Shown: positions 38,114 through 51,584, counted from the stretch's first letter. The stretch is DNA of 64,000 nucleotides from Gorsachius magnificus (GCA_034008185.1 CM067083.1:116830837-116894836); one strand, 5' to 3'. A program made the numbers and translations. Notes: generated by a model not told the origin, from the sequence alone.

Positions 38114-39015
38114 GGAAATGAATCAGTTTTCCCCTGAAATCCCTCTGCCTTGCAGCTAACATCATTTGGTTGCCTTGCTCTTCTGGAATAGTAAGTGGAA
38201 GGAAGACAGCTTGTTAAAAATCTTACCTAAGGAAACCAGATGTGCAAGAAAATATTTGTCACAGAGGTGTTCAACAAGGGATGACTTCATATCAAGAGCA
38301 CTTGAACTTCTTCATGAAGGTCAAAGAGACTCCAGAGTGCTTTTCCATGGAGAACTATCTGAGTTTGGTATGCAGCAGCAGTTGATGATGATTAGTTTCA
38401 TTTCATCACATAGAATGGCTAAACATCAGCATTTAACACATGCACATTAATTAAGTTCATTTTGATTCACCGTGTATTTTTTGTGGCAGTGCTGGCAGTT
38501 ATTTTGCTATCAATGCTTCTGAATGATCAATGATATCAAAAAGTATTGTATCGGATGACACTTTCTTGTTTCCTACTGTCTCTGACAAGACTGACAGTCT
38601 TTTTAAACAGCAATAGCTGTATCTGTACACTCTTATGCACTTGAGGTAATCCAGTATTTCACTACTCAAACTCCTTAAAAAATATATGGATTTCTTCACT
38701 AGTCATTCATTTGACTACTTCCTTTAAAAACGTCATGTTATTTATCCCTTCACATCTGCTATAAATCTCAGTTGGCAGGTAACTTAAACCATGTTTGAAA
38801 TTCTTACTGTTTCATTCATGGGCAGTATAGACCATAATTTTCCTTTTTGTATACAGTTGACTATCTTGTCTTCTCTAAGTTCACACTTCTATTGAGGAAG
38901 GTCTTGGTGCTTCATCTGCTTTGCTACACTTTTTCCTGAAAAGAATTTCAAAACCATGTGTTACTACCTTCAAGGTATGAATTTCCCCTAACTAAACTAT
39001 CCAGATTAAGAGACT

Positions 39016-39680
39016 CAAAGAATAATTTAAATTGAAAGGGCCCTTTTTAGTTCATATGCTGTAGTCCCCAGCTCAAAGTGGGACCAATTTTGTTGTTACA
39101 TCAGGTTGCTTTCAACCTTGTACAATTAAATGTTTAATATCTCCAGGACTGAGATGCCTCCCTGGGCAAACTGTGAGTGTTTGACCACCTTCATGGTGAA
39201 AAAAAGTCTCTTCATATTTCACTGGAGTTTTCTGATTTGCAAGTTTTGCTCATTTTCTCTTGTACTTCTGATGTGCACCTTTGAGACGAGTCTGACTCCA
39301 TTTCTCTACAACCACTTGCTAGGTGTTGGAGACAGCAGTGAGGTATCTCCAGAGCCTTCACTTAAGGGGGGTAAACCAGTCTCCCCCAGCTTTTCCTCAT
39401 TCATACATGCTATGCTCCAGCCTCCTGAACTGCTTGGTGGCCCTTCTGGACTCACTCCAGAATGCCAAGGTCCTTCTTGTACTAGGGAGACCAAAACTGC
39501 ACACAATACTCCAGAGACTTCACAGGTACCAAAGAGAGGGGAAAAAGCACTTCCCTCAAGCTGCTCGCTACACCCTTGCCATTATAGCCCCATATATAAT
39601 TGGCTTTCACTGCTGCAAGGCCACACTTGTGACTCATGTTCAGCCTGTTGTTCATCAAAATTCCCACATATTTTAGTGCA
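39016..39680 (-). mobile_element. Old CR1 LINE 3' fragment
   Basis: Minus-strand CR1 of about 665 bases. A degraded tail and 3' untranslated region lie at 39016-39120 (AGAATAATTTAAATTGAAAG, resembling the 18269 copy). They are followed by the end of ORF2. The minus frame 39667-39482 translates to LMNNRLNMSHKCGLAAVKAN and REVLFPLSLVPVKSLEYCVQ, matching the [19 protein letters not shown] and [12 protein letters not shown] stretches of copy D. Many indels and substitutions mark it as old. It is truncated on the 5' side near 39680. Confidence 0.88.
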
Positions 39681-42039
39681 AAATCCCTGTACTACTGTGT
39701 GTATGTAATGGCATCAAAGATGTCTTTGAGAAGATTTTTTTTAGCTTAGTAGACTCCTGTCAATATAGATTTTCAAGGTATGGTGGAAACATTGCCTTGG
39801 TCTGACTACACAGTCAGCTGTTTCACTTCCAAGTGCTTTTACAGTTCATAGAGTCTCACGGTATCATTAGTAAAAAAATGAAAACATAACACACTGAATC
39901 TGAGATTTGTCATAAATTTTGACAAGGCTCATAAATCCAGTCTTGATGCACCTTTAACTCTACTGCCTGTTTAGCAATTGTATTTTGTTCTGTGAAACAT
40001 TGTTTTTTAAATGTGAAGTTACAGTTCTATCACTTCTTTCAATTACAAAATAAAATCCACTAGTTTCACAATAATTGCATGATATTTAAATACAAAATAT
40101 AAGAATCATGTTGAAGAACACTAGTGAACAGTATTCTTCCAGAAGCAGCAGTGTTCATCATGAAATTCACAGATGTTAATTTACACACAGCAAACAATCC
40201 AGAATCGTTCCTAACCAGCCTGTCATTGCTCTAGTCTCTTAGTGAAATCTGACCTCTACTTTCCTTATTGCATTCTCCCTCACTTACCACCTTCTCCCAT
40301 ATAGGAAGATGTTACTTGTGAGTCAAGAAAGTGTAAGTTATTCCAACGGAATGCAAACCCCTGTGATGGAAGAGAATAGCAATTGATAACCACTTTCCCT
40401 TGAGACTTGAGAGGAGGACACTGTACACTCTCTTTACTAAAAGGGTGAAGAGACCTGAGCACACACACAATTATATCAATTGCCCCAGAACTTCACCTCA
40501 CCAGTCAAATACTTCTTCAGACAAAAATAGATTATTAATTGCACTCCATTCTCAGATTCCACTTCTTCAAACCAAAAACCCATCTGCTAGACTATCCACA
40601 ACATGGCTGTGCATGGAAAAGTGTGCCCTGACATGGAGTGAGGTAGGAAACACCTTCTCTTTCTCTCCATCCTTCAACACCATACTTTCACTGTGAAATG
40701 AGGATGGGGCAACTGGGAAGAAGGCAACAAATCATGTCTTATCTGGCACAACACTTCACCTCTTGCCTGAGAAGTGAGCTACACATCACCAGCTGGGGGT
40801 GTCAAGTTCAGTAGGTAGGATTCTCAATCTACAGGCAGAACAGCTTGATTTAAGTCTGTTGGCTCATGGCTTCAAAATGCAAATGAGTTACTGCAGGGTA
40901 ACATGCTACTGCATATCGGCAGCTTCACAGTAGCTGTCTGTGTATATAGCTCACAGCAAATGTAAGATAATTTAAGGTATCTCAGATCTCCCTCACAGTT
41001 CAGAATGATACAGGGAGATGCTGTTTCTGACTCTGTGGTTAGTCAGTAACTTTACTTGGAAAGCACAGATGTAGTTGTTAATTCTTCCTCCTACCTACTT
41101 TTGAGCAGGGCCAGGTATATTCCTGGATCTGAGAAGTCAGCTCATCTCCAAAAATAAAGTTTGCTTAATCTTCGAAGAAGACATATACTCATAGGATATA
41201 TCAGTCAAAGACTCTCAGAGAAATGAACATCTGTGCACTTACCCCAGATTTTGAAGTTCTCATATCACTGACAAACAATAAGTCAGAAGAACAGAAAGAG
41301 GATTTCATCATCATTTTCTTTTATCAGCAGAGTAGTCAATTTTATATCAATGCTGTGATAATAGCTCACTTAGCTCAAGCTTTGAGTTGGCTACATTTGC
41401 TTTTCTTTTCTTTCTCTTTTGCTTGCTGTTTAGGAGCATTAACACCAGGAGAAATATAGCACTCAGTTCTATAAACAGAGGTAAGAAAAAAGCTCAAGGA
41501 GTTAGCACGGGCTTGTTGAGTATTCTTAAAGGATTAGTATTGTGCGAACAATTAATGGGTTCACTACAGAACAGAACTGATCCAAGGTTACATTCTGACA
41601 CCATTGTTATTGGTTCTAGCAAATTATTGGATACTGAGGAAAGAATAGTAATTTGCAACAATTTACTTCTTATTGATGTTTTAAATTGTGTGTAACTCCT
41701 GCATAGAGAAAGCAATACACAAGGTAAAGAGGCACTAATTATTCCATTGCAGTCTCTTTAACAAAAATACCTTTTCTCATTGTAGAAGAAAGGACAAAAA
41801 AAATTAAAAGTGGCTTTCTTTTGACAGAAACTTTATAGCATTAATATAACTACGTGAATGGAAGAATTAAAAGGATCAAACAAAGATGTTGATTCTTGCT
41901 TATCTGAGCATAAATACAGACTAACACCAATCTGTACTGGTTTCATGTGTTTTATTTTTGATATATACTATCTAATGTGTAGGCAGAATAGGTAACACTT
42001 TTCAGTTTCACCAGATTAAGGGTGAGATAAAGGTTTCTG
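39681..42039. other. AT-rich non-coding stretch
   Basis: No gene or repeat recognised. Confidence 0.5.
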
Positions 42040-43060
42040 TGTTAGAAAGGGCAGGCCAACACAATCTGTCCTCATAAGCTTCTGCTATACATGGATGAAG
42101 AAGGGTAAAAAGCCTTCTTCAGACAACTGGGAATAACCTCATGGTTGCAGGCTCTGGTATTCATGGGGAACCTTAAACACCTCATTGTCTTCTGGAAGGG
42201 CAACATATCTGGCTGGAAGCAGTCCAGGAGACCCCTGGAGTGTCTAAAAGACTGGTCCTTGCTGCACATGATAGATGTGCCAATGCTCATCAGATAATCT
42301 GCTGGATCTATTACTCACAAACAAGGAAGATGTGAAGATTGAAGGCGATTTTGGAAGCAGTGAAGGTGAGATTGTAGACATTAACATCCTGAGAGGAACT
42401 GCAAGCCAAATAATTGAAACTTGATTTCAAAGACTCCACAATCCAGTCTTAGTTCATTGAGGGAACTTCTTAGCACGATTCCATGAAAAACTGCTCTGGA
42501 GGGCAAAGGGGCCAGTTGATCTTCAAGGAGTCTCCTTTGAGCAGAAAAATGGTCCATCGTGATGTGCAGGAAGTTACACGAGTGCAGTAGAAGGCTGTCT
42601 AGATGAACACGGAACTCTGAATTGACCTCGAATGCAAAAAAACAAAACAAAAAAAAGGCGGGGTGGGGAGGAGAAGGAGGTGCACAGAAGGTGGAAGCAG
42701 AGGAAAGCTGCCCAAAAGAAATATAGAAGCATTGCTCAAGCATGCAGAGATGGAGTTAGAAAAGTTCAACTATGAATTAATCTAGAGAAGGATTTCAAGA
42801 ACATGAAACATGGGAATTGGACTCTAGGAGTCCCTTCCAACCCAAAACATTCTATGATTCTATGAAAAAGAGGTGCTATAATTATATCACCAGCAAAATA
42901 AAACTAAGGAGAGTGTGACCCCGGTGGTCCTCACTGCTCAGTGGAGCAGGGGACCTTGTGGGTGCAAAAGGTCGTGGATAAAGTCAAGGTACTGAAAGTC
43001 TTTCTTGCTTCAGGTATTACTGGTAAGATCTGTCTTCTGGTCTCCCAGGTGCAAAATCTC
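42040..43060 (+). mobile_element. Old CR1 LINE fragment, endonuclease to linker region
   Basis: A decayed plus-strand CR1 from the middle of the endonuclease to the linker before the RT. Nucleotide landmarks in CR1 order include GGAAGCAGTCCAGGAGACCC (RRFLQ region), CTGGATCTATTACTCACAAA (LLDLVLANRE region), GGTGGAAGCAG (WKEGQ region), AAGGATTTCAAGAACA (KDIKDN), AAAAAGAGGTGCTATAA and CTTGCTTCAGGTATTACTGG (FASVFT region). Copy B carries all of these in the same order. Stops and indels are frequent. Its 5' and 3' edges are approximate. A short CR1 3' tail sits inside it at 42811-42864. Confidence 0.85.
42811..42864 (+). mobile_element. Tiny CR1 3' tail nested in an older CR1
   Basis: Some 54 bases matching the very end of the A/C/D-type CR1: GGACTCTAGGAGTCCCTTCC, AACCCAAAACATT and two ATTCTATG units. 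They interrupt the KDNKKGF-coding segment of the older CR1 at 42040-43060, which resumes right after as AAAAAGAGGTGC. ATGAAA occurs on both sides (42803-42808 and 42862-42867), though the second copy overlaps the tail's own ATG. Confidence 0.85.
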
Positions 43061-46000
43061 CAGACAGAAATACAAGCATATGCAGTATATAACTTTTGTA
43101 CAGTGAAGCAAATGCCTTCAAGAAATGCAAAACCAACTGGGCATGAACATATCAGCTGGGCAATTTACACATTGTGCATTGAATGCTGTATGATTCACCA
43201 GATTTACAGCATGGCTGCAAAGGAACTGCATCACCACAGACCTGATAAGCTCAGTGCTTCAGAAAAACATTTGTTGCATATGGCTATGCAAAATGAATTT
43301 GTTCAGCCTACCAGAAATCTTAAATAAACTTTGACAAACTTACCTTACTATCTTTCAGTAGAAGGATGGGATTAATTTGCCCAAATACAGACATTAATAC
43401 TATTTGAGATACCTTAAGCTGTGCAAAATATCTACACTGAGTTGGCAGATATGACACACCACTTTAGATAAACCTATGTCCTTCTTGAAGATCAGACTGA
43501 GTACCTAAGGGACTCTAAAATTACACTAGATATCATTTAAGCAGTTTAGGTAAATGAATCCAGCCCTTTTGTACTTAGCTTTCAAGCCAAAAGACACAGG
43601 CTCAGCTCTGCCAGCTTCACATTACTGTAGCAAGAATATTACAACACTATATTTCTGTTTTCCTTAAACTGTAATTGAAGATACACATTAGGAACATTAC
43701 TGTCAATAAGTACTACTAAGATAAAAATAAAAAAGGCTTAGGAAAATCTTTAGCCCTAAGGGTCTTTCTCAACAAGTCAACCAGCTGCCAATTTTGAAAG
43801 AATTCTTCAATATGCATTTTTGCTATCTATCTCTTCAAGCATAGCTATTTTCTTTAGGAATACTTGTCACCTTATCTACTTTCCAAGCCCAAAAGTAATC
43901 CACTTGAAAATGCGGATGTTATACCTTTGAGGTCTTATGTGACTGGTTCCAAGTTGTAACATGCTTACATTGTGCCTTCGCAAGCACTCTGGGCTACACA
44001 TGAAAAACTAGGCTCTGCATTAGACGAATGCTCCCGTGCTATATTTGAGAATGAGACATCTGCAGAGGAATTACAGGCACTTTTTTGATGCTGAATTTTT
44101 AAGCTCTTGTTTCCAGGGCTTTAAGAAATGTGTTTCAGCACCTGGATGCAAGATATCTTTTGAAATCCAGGAAGGATCTTGTTACCTGCTAGGCTTAATT
44201 TAAGAATCTGGGGACATCATTAAGGGAAAATCTGTTTTCTTGTTCATGTGTGCACCAACTTTCAGTAATTTCATCAAAAGCAGCTGCCACTTTTTATAAG
44301 CACTTATTTCCCAAGCCTGCAAAACATTTGTGATCTTTGGCCCCTGCTTTAACAGGACTCTGTGTCTACCAATCTATATCTTCCCACTCCTTTCTGAAGG
44401 CTTACTTGTTTTCTGGTATCACAGATTTGGTGGTAATGAAACTCAGGTAAAATCAGATCATGCCTGTTCAGGATGTCTAGTCTTTTATGAGAGTAACCAG
44501 TCCATTTGGAAAGAGCTGATATTAAAACCTCTTTTATTCTTCAAGCGTTCCATGCTCAAAGGGTTAGTGGCACCAAAAGCTGTGGGTAACTGTTGGAGAT
44601 CTTACTTTCAACAGGGAAGTAGCAAACAAAAGGCTACTCTGTTCTTTGCGTCCCACCCCCACAAAGTTTGACTGTCACCCAGGTTCAGAATTAGAGTTCT
44701 TCCTTTACTTGCAGCATCTTTGTTTTTCGTATCCAGCATAAAGTTGTCCAAATGAGACTTGCCTTATCCTGCACCCCTGGGGTGGGTACTCACACTGTTG
44801 CCAGAATATTGTTAACCTTTGCAGATAAAGTTTATCTGGATAATGTACAGAAGATGACATTGCTCTCAGAGGACTTAAAAGTATTTTGCAAGCTAGCGAG
44901 AATGTAAAAGAAAACAAAATAGAAGCCACAGTGGAGATGGTTCCAGTATAAAGCATGTATTAAAGCAAATTCTTTTTTTTTACCTGGATCAGAGAAATCT
45001 ACTGTGAGGTGCATTAGTGAAAATACAGAAGCTTGTTTTCACTTGCAGTACATGGAAAACATATATTGTTGTGATTGTTAAGTAAAGTCATAACCATTTA
45101 CTTAAGTGAGAGGACGAAACATTTTTAATGTCTAAGAGATCCAACAACTGATTCCTGATGGTAGAAAATGCACACTTGTCTTTTACTCTTCCCTGTTCTT
45201 CCATATGTTGGAAGAAAAATGAATTACAAGATTCACAGCAGTACTTGATATGCAAAATCCTTCTTAGACTTGATTTACAAAGGTCCATGATTGTATTTTC
45301 AGAAGTATTTTTTTAATAGGAACAACAAACTCGCCTTATGGTGAATACTTTTCAATAAAACTTAAAAATTGTTCTACTGAAGTTTAGGCTGGAGGGTTTC
45401 TTTTCTGATGGGCTGTAGGACTAAGATATTTGATTTATATTTAAAAATCAGCAACAAGGTCTCCTGTGAAAATGCCACTGTTAGAGCCAAATAGTGACGA
45501 ATGTGTCAACACAGACACATGTAAGGGTACAGCCAAGGGGTTCTAAGCGTGTTCATACAGTTTTCTGAAATAGAAAAACCATGTTTGCCTGTTTTGCTCA
45601 CTGCCAGGATTGTAAGTTTCAGAAAATTTTGTAATATCTGAGGAATTCCCACAAAAAATGGAACTCACAGAAGTAATATCTAACTCAGGGTGATTCACTG
45701 GTGAGTAATAAATTACATAGGAGCTGTAAACAATGCAAAGTAATATTGACATTGCTTTTAAATACTGTAGTGAAAGCTGAAAAAAACCCAAGCTCACAAA
45801 ACAGTTACACCAGCAGAACATAAGGCTAATGAAACCTCCTGTCTCAGACAAAAGGAACATGAGCTTAGTCACTAAGAAAGTATAACATTTGATATACAAA
45901 AAGCATGGGGTAACTGCTGAAGCAGATGATAGAATTACTTGGAAAAAAAAAAAAGGAAAAAAGTCCAAATCCTAAGCTCATCATCCTTTCTGTAACATAA

Positions 46001-48839
46001 TCATTAGGGGAAGAAATAATGTTAGAAATATTATTGGTGAGCACTATTGCAAAAGTGTTGCTGTATCATTATGTATAGGTGAAGATAAGAATACAAACCA
46101 CATGATATTAGGCAAAAATAGTTGGAAAGCTGTAAATTTGGTACTGTGGAGATGGGATTTAGAAGCAATGTTTTTTCCTTTCAGCTCAGCCCCACTGACC
46201 TTTGACAAATCATTTCAGCTCACTGGTCTCTGATTCTCAATCTATAAAATAGAAATACTGATATTTATCTTCCTTCATGAATCACTTGAGCATGAGTAGA
46301 TGAAAAGTTCTTTATATTAGTTAAAAGATATTTATAATGTTTACCCATGTCTGAGTTAAAGACTTACTTCTTAGCAGAGCTAGAAGACTGAACCTATGGA
46401 TGCCAGTTCTGGACAGCTACTTGCAAACACACAGGCTAACATGTTACATCCCATGATTTAAGGGGTCTGTGCTTCTCAAGACCCAGCCCTCCTCAGAAGA
46501 AAAGTGTAAACACCAACAGGACCAATATCTATAGGACTGTAAAGTACATCTATGCTGCACATTTCACCAAGATGAAGAAATACAAGGTAGCTTGGACACA
46601 GGAAAAATTTTCCTTGAGGTAGTAACAGCGTTCATTGTTGCTCTAACTGAACTGAAATTGCTTTTCAATTCATCAGACTAAAATATCCTGTGCTGAGCAC
46701 TGTAATTCCATGGCAAAAACTCTTCCAGTTTAAACCAATTTGCCATACTGTGATGACCCTGCTCGACTTCCATGGATAACTCTTCTGAACTTTCCCTTCT
46801 TTCATGCTATTCTACCTCTGAGACGAGGAGTACCAGAGCTTGCTATGGAAGTCACACACTAGCATGCAACCCTCAGCATCCCCAACACAATTCCTGATCA
46901 GCCTTTTACCAGATGAAATAATCTGAAACTTAAAAAAAAAATAATTTTTAACATAAAAGAAATGTAATAACATTTAGCATCTGTGCATTACATGAAAAGC
47001 CTTGTCTACATAACTGTGAAGCAGCATTGGTCAGCTACTGGTGACTACAAAGACTTAGGAGGTAGCAAGACCCTTTAGAATATTCACAGAAAAGGATTTA
47101 TGTTCTTTCCTATTATATAGTTAGAATATCGAGATCCCCCCAAAAGTCACTATGAAAAATAAAAAGAGGAGGGCTTCAATATCAACAAATTCTTGAAGGA
47201 AAATTGTACTCTTTATATAGCAAACAGCACAAGATTTGTCAGCCTTTGACAGATTTAACTCATGTGACCAGCATTTTCACATGGCAGATGCTAAAATCTG
47301 CAAATTTCATATTGGCAGTCCTACAGTTCCTCTGCAGCAGTCTTCTCATCTTGTATGTATTCTGCCCATACACATATATGGTCTCATTTTTTCCTCTTGA
47401 GCTGCTATAAGCTTTCTAGTGACTACCTAGAAATAATAGGTTTGCCAATCTTTGTTTTTCTTAATCCTCTAATGAGGTGTGATCTAGTCATCTGGCTTTT
47501 GTTTGAGCTTCCTTCAGATTTATTCAGGCCAAATCTTTTGTGTGAATTACCTGCAGGAGTTAGATAAGCAAGATGTATCTTTTTCATTGGTGCAGGGAAG
47601 TTTGAAAATATATTCCTGACATAAAGCATTACTGATCTGTTAACAATATAAGAATTAGAAAAGTAATTAATATAGTTAATGATCTTTAATTACATAATGG
47701 AATGCCTGTTACATGATTCTTTAAGTCTCTCAGCATTTCCATACATTATTGATAGTCAATTAGGCACAGATGAAAGAGCTGGGAGAACTATTTGCAGCAA
47801 ACAATTTATTTGATAAATTTAACCTCCCTTTCTGTTTTTGAATTACCTATAAGCAGGCTTTGATTTTTATAAATGCCATTGTTACTCCAAGTAAATCTTT
47901 TAAGCAAGGGTCTTCCAGCCTATGCTCTGATTGCAAACTATTTTATGTATTATTGCTTTCTAGGTATGAGTTATTCTTATTTCCCCAAAACAATATTTGT
48001 TTCTTCAGTCTGGTATCATACTCTGTTCCTTTACTAGATGAATATTAAACTCAGACTCTTCCTGATTCCTCCTCTTCCTTCAAGACTGGACTCATTCAGC
48101 CTGGGCCAGCCATAGAGCTTGACTTTACACTGGATTTGTCCTTCAGGTTTCTTTATCCAAATCAGCATGAAAAACAGAAGATGTTCTCATCCTATGAAAT
48201 AAATAGAACACAGTTGTCCAACAGCTGGAATCCAAAGAATAGAAGTCATCGCTCTCCATCATTTGAATCTAATCAGAAGTTATACATTTTACCATTTAGT
48301 CTCCTATCACCTGTCATGCCCCCCTCCATTAAGTTTTTAATTGCTTAGTTTACTTACATTCTAAATACAGATATGTTTCAATGATTTACAGCATCATGCA
48401 TCCAGTTCTGTAAAAATTATTTGTTTGGAGATATTAATCTCATCACATGCCAATGATGGAGAGTAGGCTCACATCAGTCCTTTGAGGGACTACAAAAGTC
48501 CTATTCATTAGTCTAAGAAGTGGTTGCTTATGTGTCATATTATTAAGTTACACAACTTGCACAACTACAAAAATTAGAGCAAATATTTTTTAGGCTTTCA
48601 GAAGACTGTTTTAGCCAAGAAGTATTTATCAGTTCAGCTTCCATTGCTGGAATTACGCTCAGATGCCCAACACAGTCACTTTTCATTGGGAGAAACTGAA
48701 TTTTTTTTTAAGGATATCCAGAGCTGGTGGAGTGAGGCTTAGCAGGTTTTTCCTTTCCTTTTCTGGCAGACATGGCTGCTATTCTTCCCAGCTGCCATGC
48801 AGAGTGGCAGAGCATGTATTCCCAGTAGGCAGATACACA
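43061..48839. other. AT-rich non-coding stretch
   Basis: No gene or transposon recognised. Open frames of 113 (44330-44671) and 141 codons (45968-45543, minus) are AT-biased, rich in hydrophobic residues, and lack domain signatures. Confidence 0.5.
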
Positions 48840-49485
48840 CACTGAAGACATGTCCAGTTGGGTTTTTAATATCTCCATGGATGAAGACTCCACAACATAT
48901 CTGAGCAACCTGTTCCATTGTTTGACCATCTGCACAGTAAAAAAAAGATTTTTCTTATGTTTAAAAAAAAAAGATTCTGTATGTAATTTTGTGCCTATTG
49001 CCTCTTGTCTCTTATTTAGGCACCACTGAGGAAAGTCTGGCTCCATCTTCTTTACTGTCCTCATCAGGTATTTACACACATTGATAAGATCCCCTTCAGA
49101 TTTCTCTGTTCCAGGCTTACAGCCCCACCTCTCTCAGCCTCTCCTTGCATGTTGGATGTTCCACTTCCTTAATTATTTTCACAGTCCTGCTCTGGAGTCA
49201 CTCCAGTATGTCCATCTCTCTTTTGTTCTAGGGACCCCAGAAACAGACATGGCCAAGATGCTGCCTTACCAGTGCTGAGCAAAGAAGGACCACCTCCCTT
49301 GACCTGCTGGTCATGTTAACACTAATGCAGCCCATTAGGCTGTTGGTTGTCTTTGTCACAAGAGCACACTGTTGGCTCACAGTCAATTTGTTGTCTTCCA
49401 GGACCCCATGGTCTTTTCTGAAAAGCCACTTTCCAGGCTGTGGTTCCCAGTCTTTCCTGGTGTATGGGATTGTTCATCCACAGGT
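48840..49485 (-). mobile_element. Old CR1 LINE, part nearer the 3' end
   Basis: Minus-strand decayed CR1. On the plus strand, landmarks complementary to the end of ORF2 run in order: TTTTTAATATCTCCATGGAT, GAGCAACCTGTTCCA, CTCTCTCAGCCTCTCC, CCTCCCTTGACCTGCTGG and GTTGGCTCACAGTCAA. The 3' tail is not clear. The element is interrupted at 49486 by an LTR and resumes at 50073. Confidence 0.87.
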
Positions 49486-50077
49486 TGTCAAAGTTTAACC
49501 CCAGCCAGCAACTAACCCCTACCCAGCCACTCACTCACTCCACCCCAGTGGGATGGGGGAGAGAATTGTAAGGGTAAGAGTGAGAAAATTCATAGGTTGA
49601 GATAAAGACAGTTTAATAGGTAAAGCAAAAGTTGTGCGCACAAGCGAAGAAAACCAAGTAATTAATTCACTACTTCCATTGGCATACAGGTATTCAGGCA
49701 TCTCCAGGAAAGCAGGGCTCCATCAGGAGTAACGGTGACTTGGGAGGACAAACGTCGTCACTCCAAACATCCCCATTTCCTTCTTCTAACACCATATATG
49801 ATGAGCATAATGTCATATGATACGGAATATCCCTTTGGTCAGTCTGGGTCAGCTGTCCCAGCCGTGTCCTCTCCCAACTTCTTGTGCACTCTCAGCATCC
49901 TCGCTGATGGGGTGGTATGAGAAGCAGAAAAGGCCTTGACTCTGTGTAAGCACTGCTCAGCAGTAACAAAAACATTCCTCCTTTATCAACAGTTTCTGGC
50001 AGAAATCCAAATCATTGCCACACACTAGCTACTATGAGGAAAATTAATTCTAGCCTAGCCAAAACCAGCACGCAGGT
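49481..50077. repeat. 5-bp target-site duplication CAGGT
   Basis: CAGGT at 49481-49485 and again at 50073-50077 directly flank the LTR. Removing the LTR and one copy restores a continuous CR1 sequence. Confidence 0.93.
49486..50072 (-). mobile_element. Solo LTR of an avian endogenous retrovirus (copy 2, antisense)
   Basis: A 587-base solo LTR in minus orientation, homologous to copy 1 over its full length. The plus strand starts TGTCAAAGTTTAACCCC and ends AAAACCAGCACG. The sense 5' end reads CGTG rather than TGTG, a single transition in the terminal TG. The polyadenylation hexamer is kept (TTTAAT at 49612-49617 on the plus strand). The CRE site of copy 1 is lost. A perfect 5-bp duplication flanks it and there is no internal viral sequence. 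Confidence 0.93.
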
Positions 50078-50350
50078 GTAGGACTTGGCATTTCCCTTTT
50101 ATCAAGCTCCATGAAATTCCTGTCAGCATTAATGGATAATATTATCTTAAAATGATGAACAGAAACTCAACTAGTGTCCTTCAGCAATAGCTACATTCAT
50201 AGTCTGTCCTCTGTGCCTGAGATGAGCTGCAACTTGCCTGAATGTTTGATCATTCACATTGCGTGGGTGCTGTCAACAGATTTGCATAGGCTGATTGTGC
50301 TGGGAAGGCTCTTAAGCAGTCTGAATGTTGGGTCCTTGTGGGGTCCACTT
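50073..50350 (-). mobile_element. Old CR1 LINE, continuation beyond the LTR
   Basis: CAGGTGTAGGACTTGGCATT at 50073 is the direct continuation of the CR1 at 48840-49485, in the HLGR-coding segment of ORF2 (compare CAGGTGTAGGACCTTGCACT in copy A). After about 50130 the match weakens. CTGTCAACAGATTTGCATAG (RT catalytic-box region) and GGGTCCTTGTGGGGTCCACT (PQGS region) suggest it runs to about 50350. Confidence 0.75.
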
Positions 50351-51584
50351 ATTCCAGTAACTTTAGAGAAATTAATCTAATACTGTTATCTTTATCTCTA
50401 TGACTGTTTTTGTAAAGCTCATTTTAGTACTAAAGTATAGCTCATTCCTAATTCTGGTGGATAAACCCAGTTGATTTAAAGAGAAAATGTGAAAATGAAA
50501 GAGCCTTTAATAAAAGAACTATTTTCAGTTTTGTTCTCAAGTTACACATGAGCTACTCTATTTTTAAAATAGTGTACCAGATTAACTACTAATGAATTAA
50601 AATGAGAATAATTTTTATTTTTCTCCAAGATCTCCTCCAAACTACTTGAGATGTTTAATAAAATTCTAGAAGTTATTGTAATGTCTATGAATAATATCTA
50701 AATAATACCCATGTCATCAGCTATGAAGAAGGATGAATAAGAGAATTAAAAAAAAAAAAAAGACCTTAGGTGTATGTATTAAAATTTGTCCTTCAGAGAT
50801 TTTCAAGAGCAGATCTGTTACTAAGTAAGCTCTGTAATACCCAACAAGTGTTTCAGACTGAAGTATCTCATATTTCCTTCTCCGTGAAGGCAAGTGATTA
50901 CAGCAAGCACAAAAAGTATTGTTAATCAGAAGTCTGTATCACAGAAATTTAGGTATCTTCTCCCCTCCCCCTGTATCTTGAATAAACCTTTTATTGCAGC
51001 TTGAAATTTCAAGTGACAGCTAATTTAAGTGTAGCTTCACCTTATGGTTTCCAAAAATTACAAACTACCACTTAGATTTATTTTCTAAGTCATGTAGCAG
51101 AATACTGTGCAAGACTATCTTTAAACCTAGAATAAAAAAGATAATATGCTTTTAATTGAGTGATTTTAATTCTTTGTCTGTTTTGTTCTTTCAGGGAGCA
51201 AACACAGAATATCAGAGCTACTGATAACTCCACTTACAAATTTTAGAATGTTAAAGTTTTGGTGCACCATAATCTGAATGTTGCCTTTTTGAAGACAGGG
51301 AAAATTCTGTCCTCTTGTCTCTCACAGGCAGGGATAAAAAAGAAGAAAACACTCTAACACAGAAAAATCCTAAAAATTTCATAAAATATAACTTGCCTTA
51401 CCCTGCAATGGTTTAAACCATAACAGAAGAGCACAAACCTGTCTCAGACACTGTAGTAACCATTCAGCATTTACACCTACTGAAAATAAGCCCTATTCAT
51501 AAATCCATTGCAGATTATGTACCCATTCTGTGAGTTAATGAGGTCATGATAATTTGGTGCAACTACTGCTTTATTCCCTTTCAG
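50351..51584. other. AT-rich non-coding stretch
   Basis: No gene recognised. There is an A-rich tract near 50748-50761. It ends in a pyrimidine-rich stretch with CAG at 51582-51584 that could act as a splice acceptor. Confidence 0.5.

Larger units (their letters stand above)
34435..39015. other. AT-rich non-coding stretch
   Basis: No gene recognised. It includes a TTAA repeat (about 36130-36150), a C13-T8 tract (36626-36646) and a C20 run (38094-38113). Confidence 0.5.

Noticed and set aside
44348..44447. Possible exon between TTTAACAG and CAG-GTAAAA
   Set aside because: Weak pyrimidine tract and no recognisable peptide. It is not better than many chance AG/GT pairs.
45543..45968. Minus-strand open frame of 141 codons with apparent membrane segments
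   Set aside because: The Phe/Leu/Ile-rich composition comes from A- and T-rich DNA. No splice or promoter support and no recognisable family.
6549..50072. The two LTRs as ends of one 43-kb provirus
   Set aside because: They face opposite directions, each has its own target-site duplication, and no gag, pol or env sequence lies between.
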